A DNA stretch of 14,502 bases from an uncultured Clostridia bacterium. GTDB taxonomy: Bacteria; Bacillota; Clostridia; Lachnospirales; Bianqueaceae. Numbering within the stretch: position 1 is the first letter of the stretch; every line of letters starts with the position of its first letter. The notes below the pieces were generated by a model. It did not search any database. It was given only the letters and a program-made list of their open reading frames with translations, and had not been told where the DNA came from. Shown in pieces: positions 14,135 to 14,502 of the stretch. The DNA is taken from NCBI GenBank assembly GCA_937892735.1, contig CALBGL010000040.1, forward strand, positions 1-14,502, read 5' to 3'. A program made the translations under genes and the position numbers.

Positions 14135-14502
14135 AAATCCGTTCCATTCGTGTCTGCTTGAAACAGGGCCTGCAGGGGATCTGGCGAAATCGTTTGATGG
14201 TGCTGGCATCTGTATGTACGGTATCGGCATGTCTGTTTATACTGGGCATTGTGTATTGTCTGGTGGCGAATGTACAGCAGTTTGCTGATGACTTGGATGA
14301 TTCGTTGGGGATTATTGCTTTTCTTTCGGAGAACGTTTCCGAAGAGAGCGTGCCCGCGTTGGTAGAACAGATTCGGGGCATGGAGGGTGTCAAAGATGTT
14401 ACATATGTCTCCGCGGATGAAGCATGGCAGAGCTTTAAGGAGTCCATGGGATTTGATGATCAGTTGGGAGAGGATACCATTGCGCAGCTGGATCAGGACA
14501 AC
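14131..14502 (+). CDS. ftsX: Cell-division protein FtsX, N-terminal part (cut by window edge)
   Basis: The first 124 residues of FtsX, a four-helix membrane protein partnering FtsE. It begins MKIRSIRVCLKQGLQGIWRNR, has the first membrane helix at about residues 22-47, and then enters the extracellular domain (IIAFLSENVSEESVPALVEQI, then VKDVTYVSADEAWQSFKE), which in other bacteria binds or activates cell-wall hydrolases. AAAGGAGG lies nine bases before the ATG, inside the end of ftsE, and the start overlaps the ftsE stop by four bases. The reading frame is open to the last base of the window. Confidence 0.95.
   Translation, partial: MKIRSIRVCLKQGLQGIWRNRLMVLASVCTVSACLFILGIVYCLVANVQQFADDLDDSLGIIAFLSENVSEESVPALVEQIRGMEGVKDVTYVSADEAWQSFKESMGFDDQLGEDTIAQLDQDN

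Overview
The window looks like chromosome from a Gram-positive anaerobe of the class Clostridia, most likely Lachnospiraceae or a close relative. The reasons are strong AGGAGG-type ribosome binding sites, frequent TTG/GTG starts, consensus sigma-A promoters with 17-bp spacers, a DUF4250 gene, and the order msmK, PucR/CdaR-type regulator, ftsE, ftsX. This placement is inferred from gene content only. I see no insertion sequence, phage gene, CRISPR array, tRNA or rRNA.

Left part, minus strand (1-4437). A DMT-family transporter and a tiny DUF4250 protein form a two-gene unit behind a near-consensus promoter. After a 250-base gap with possible RNA structure comes a three-gene unit: Gfo/Idh/MocA oxidoreductase, ThuA-domain protein, then a second Gfo/Idh/MocA oxidoreductase. 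It starts close to a divergent AraC-family regulator (4488-5303, plus strand), and the two predicted promoters overlap. This looks like a sugar or sugar-derivative catabolic module, possibly using 3-keto-sugar chemistry, with no transporter or glycosidase of its own in view.

Centre (5304-9912). A perfect-consensus promoter drives rplM-rpsI (ribosomal proteins L13 and S9), which ends at a strong terminator. Then come a BltD/PaiA-like spermidine/spermine acetyltransferase gene and, behind its own promoter, a gene for a 663-residue membrane-anchored extracytoplasmic protein whose function I cannot name. A symmetrical terminator separates that gene from a convergent short-chain dehydrogenase/reductase gene.

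Right part (9969-14502, plus strand). A YitT-family membrane protein is followed by a solitary MsmK/UgpC-type sugar-importer ATPase with codon use suggesting high expression and a strong terminator. Next is a PucR/CdaR-like regulator, probably co-transcribed with ftsE and ftsX (cut by the window edge), the cell-division ABC complex that controls peptidoglycan hydrolases.

Most of the window is ordinary chromosome. The parts most worth a second look are the ThuA/Gfo-Idh locus, the unassigned 663-residue protein, and two intergenic stretches with possible RNA structure.
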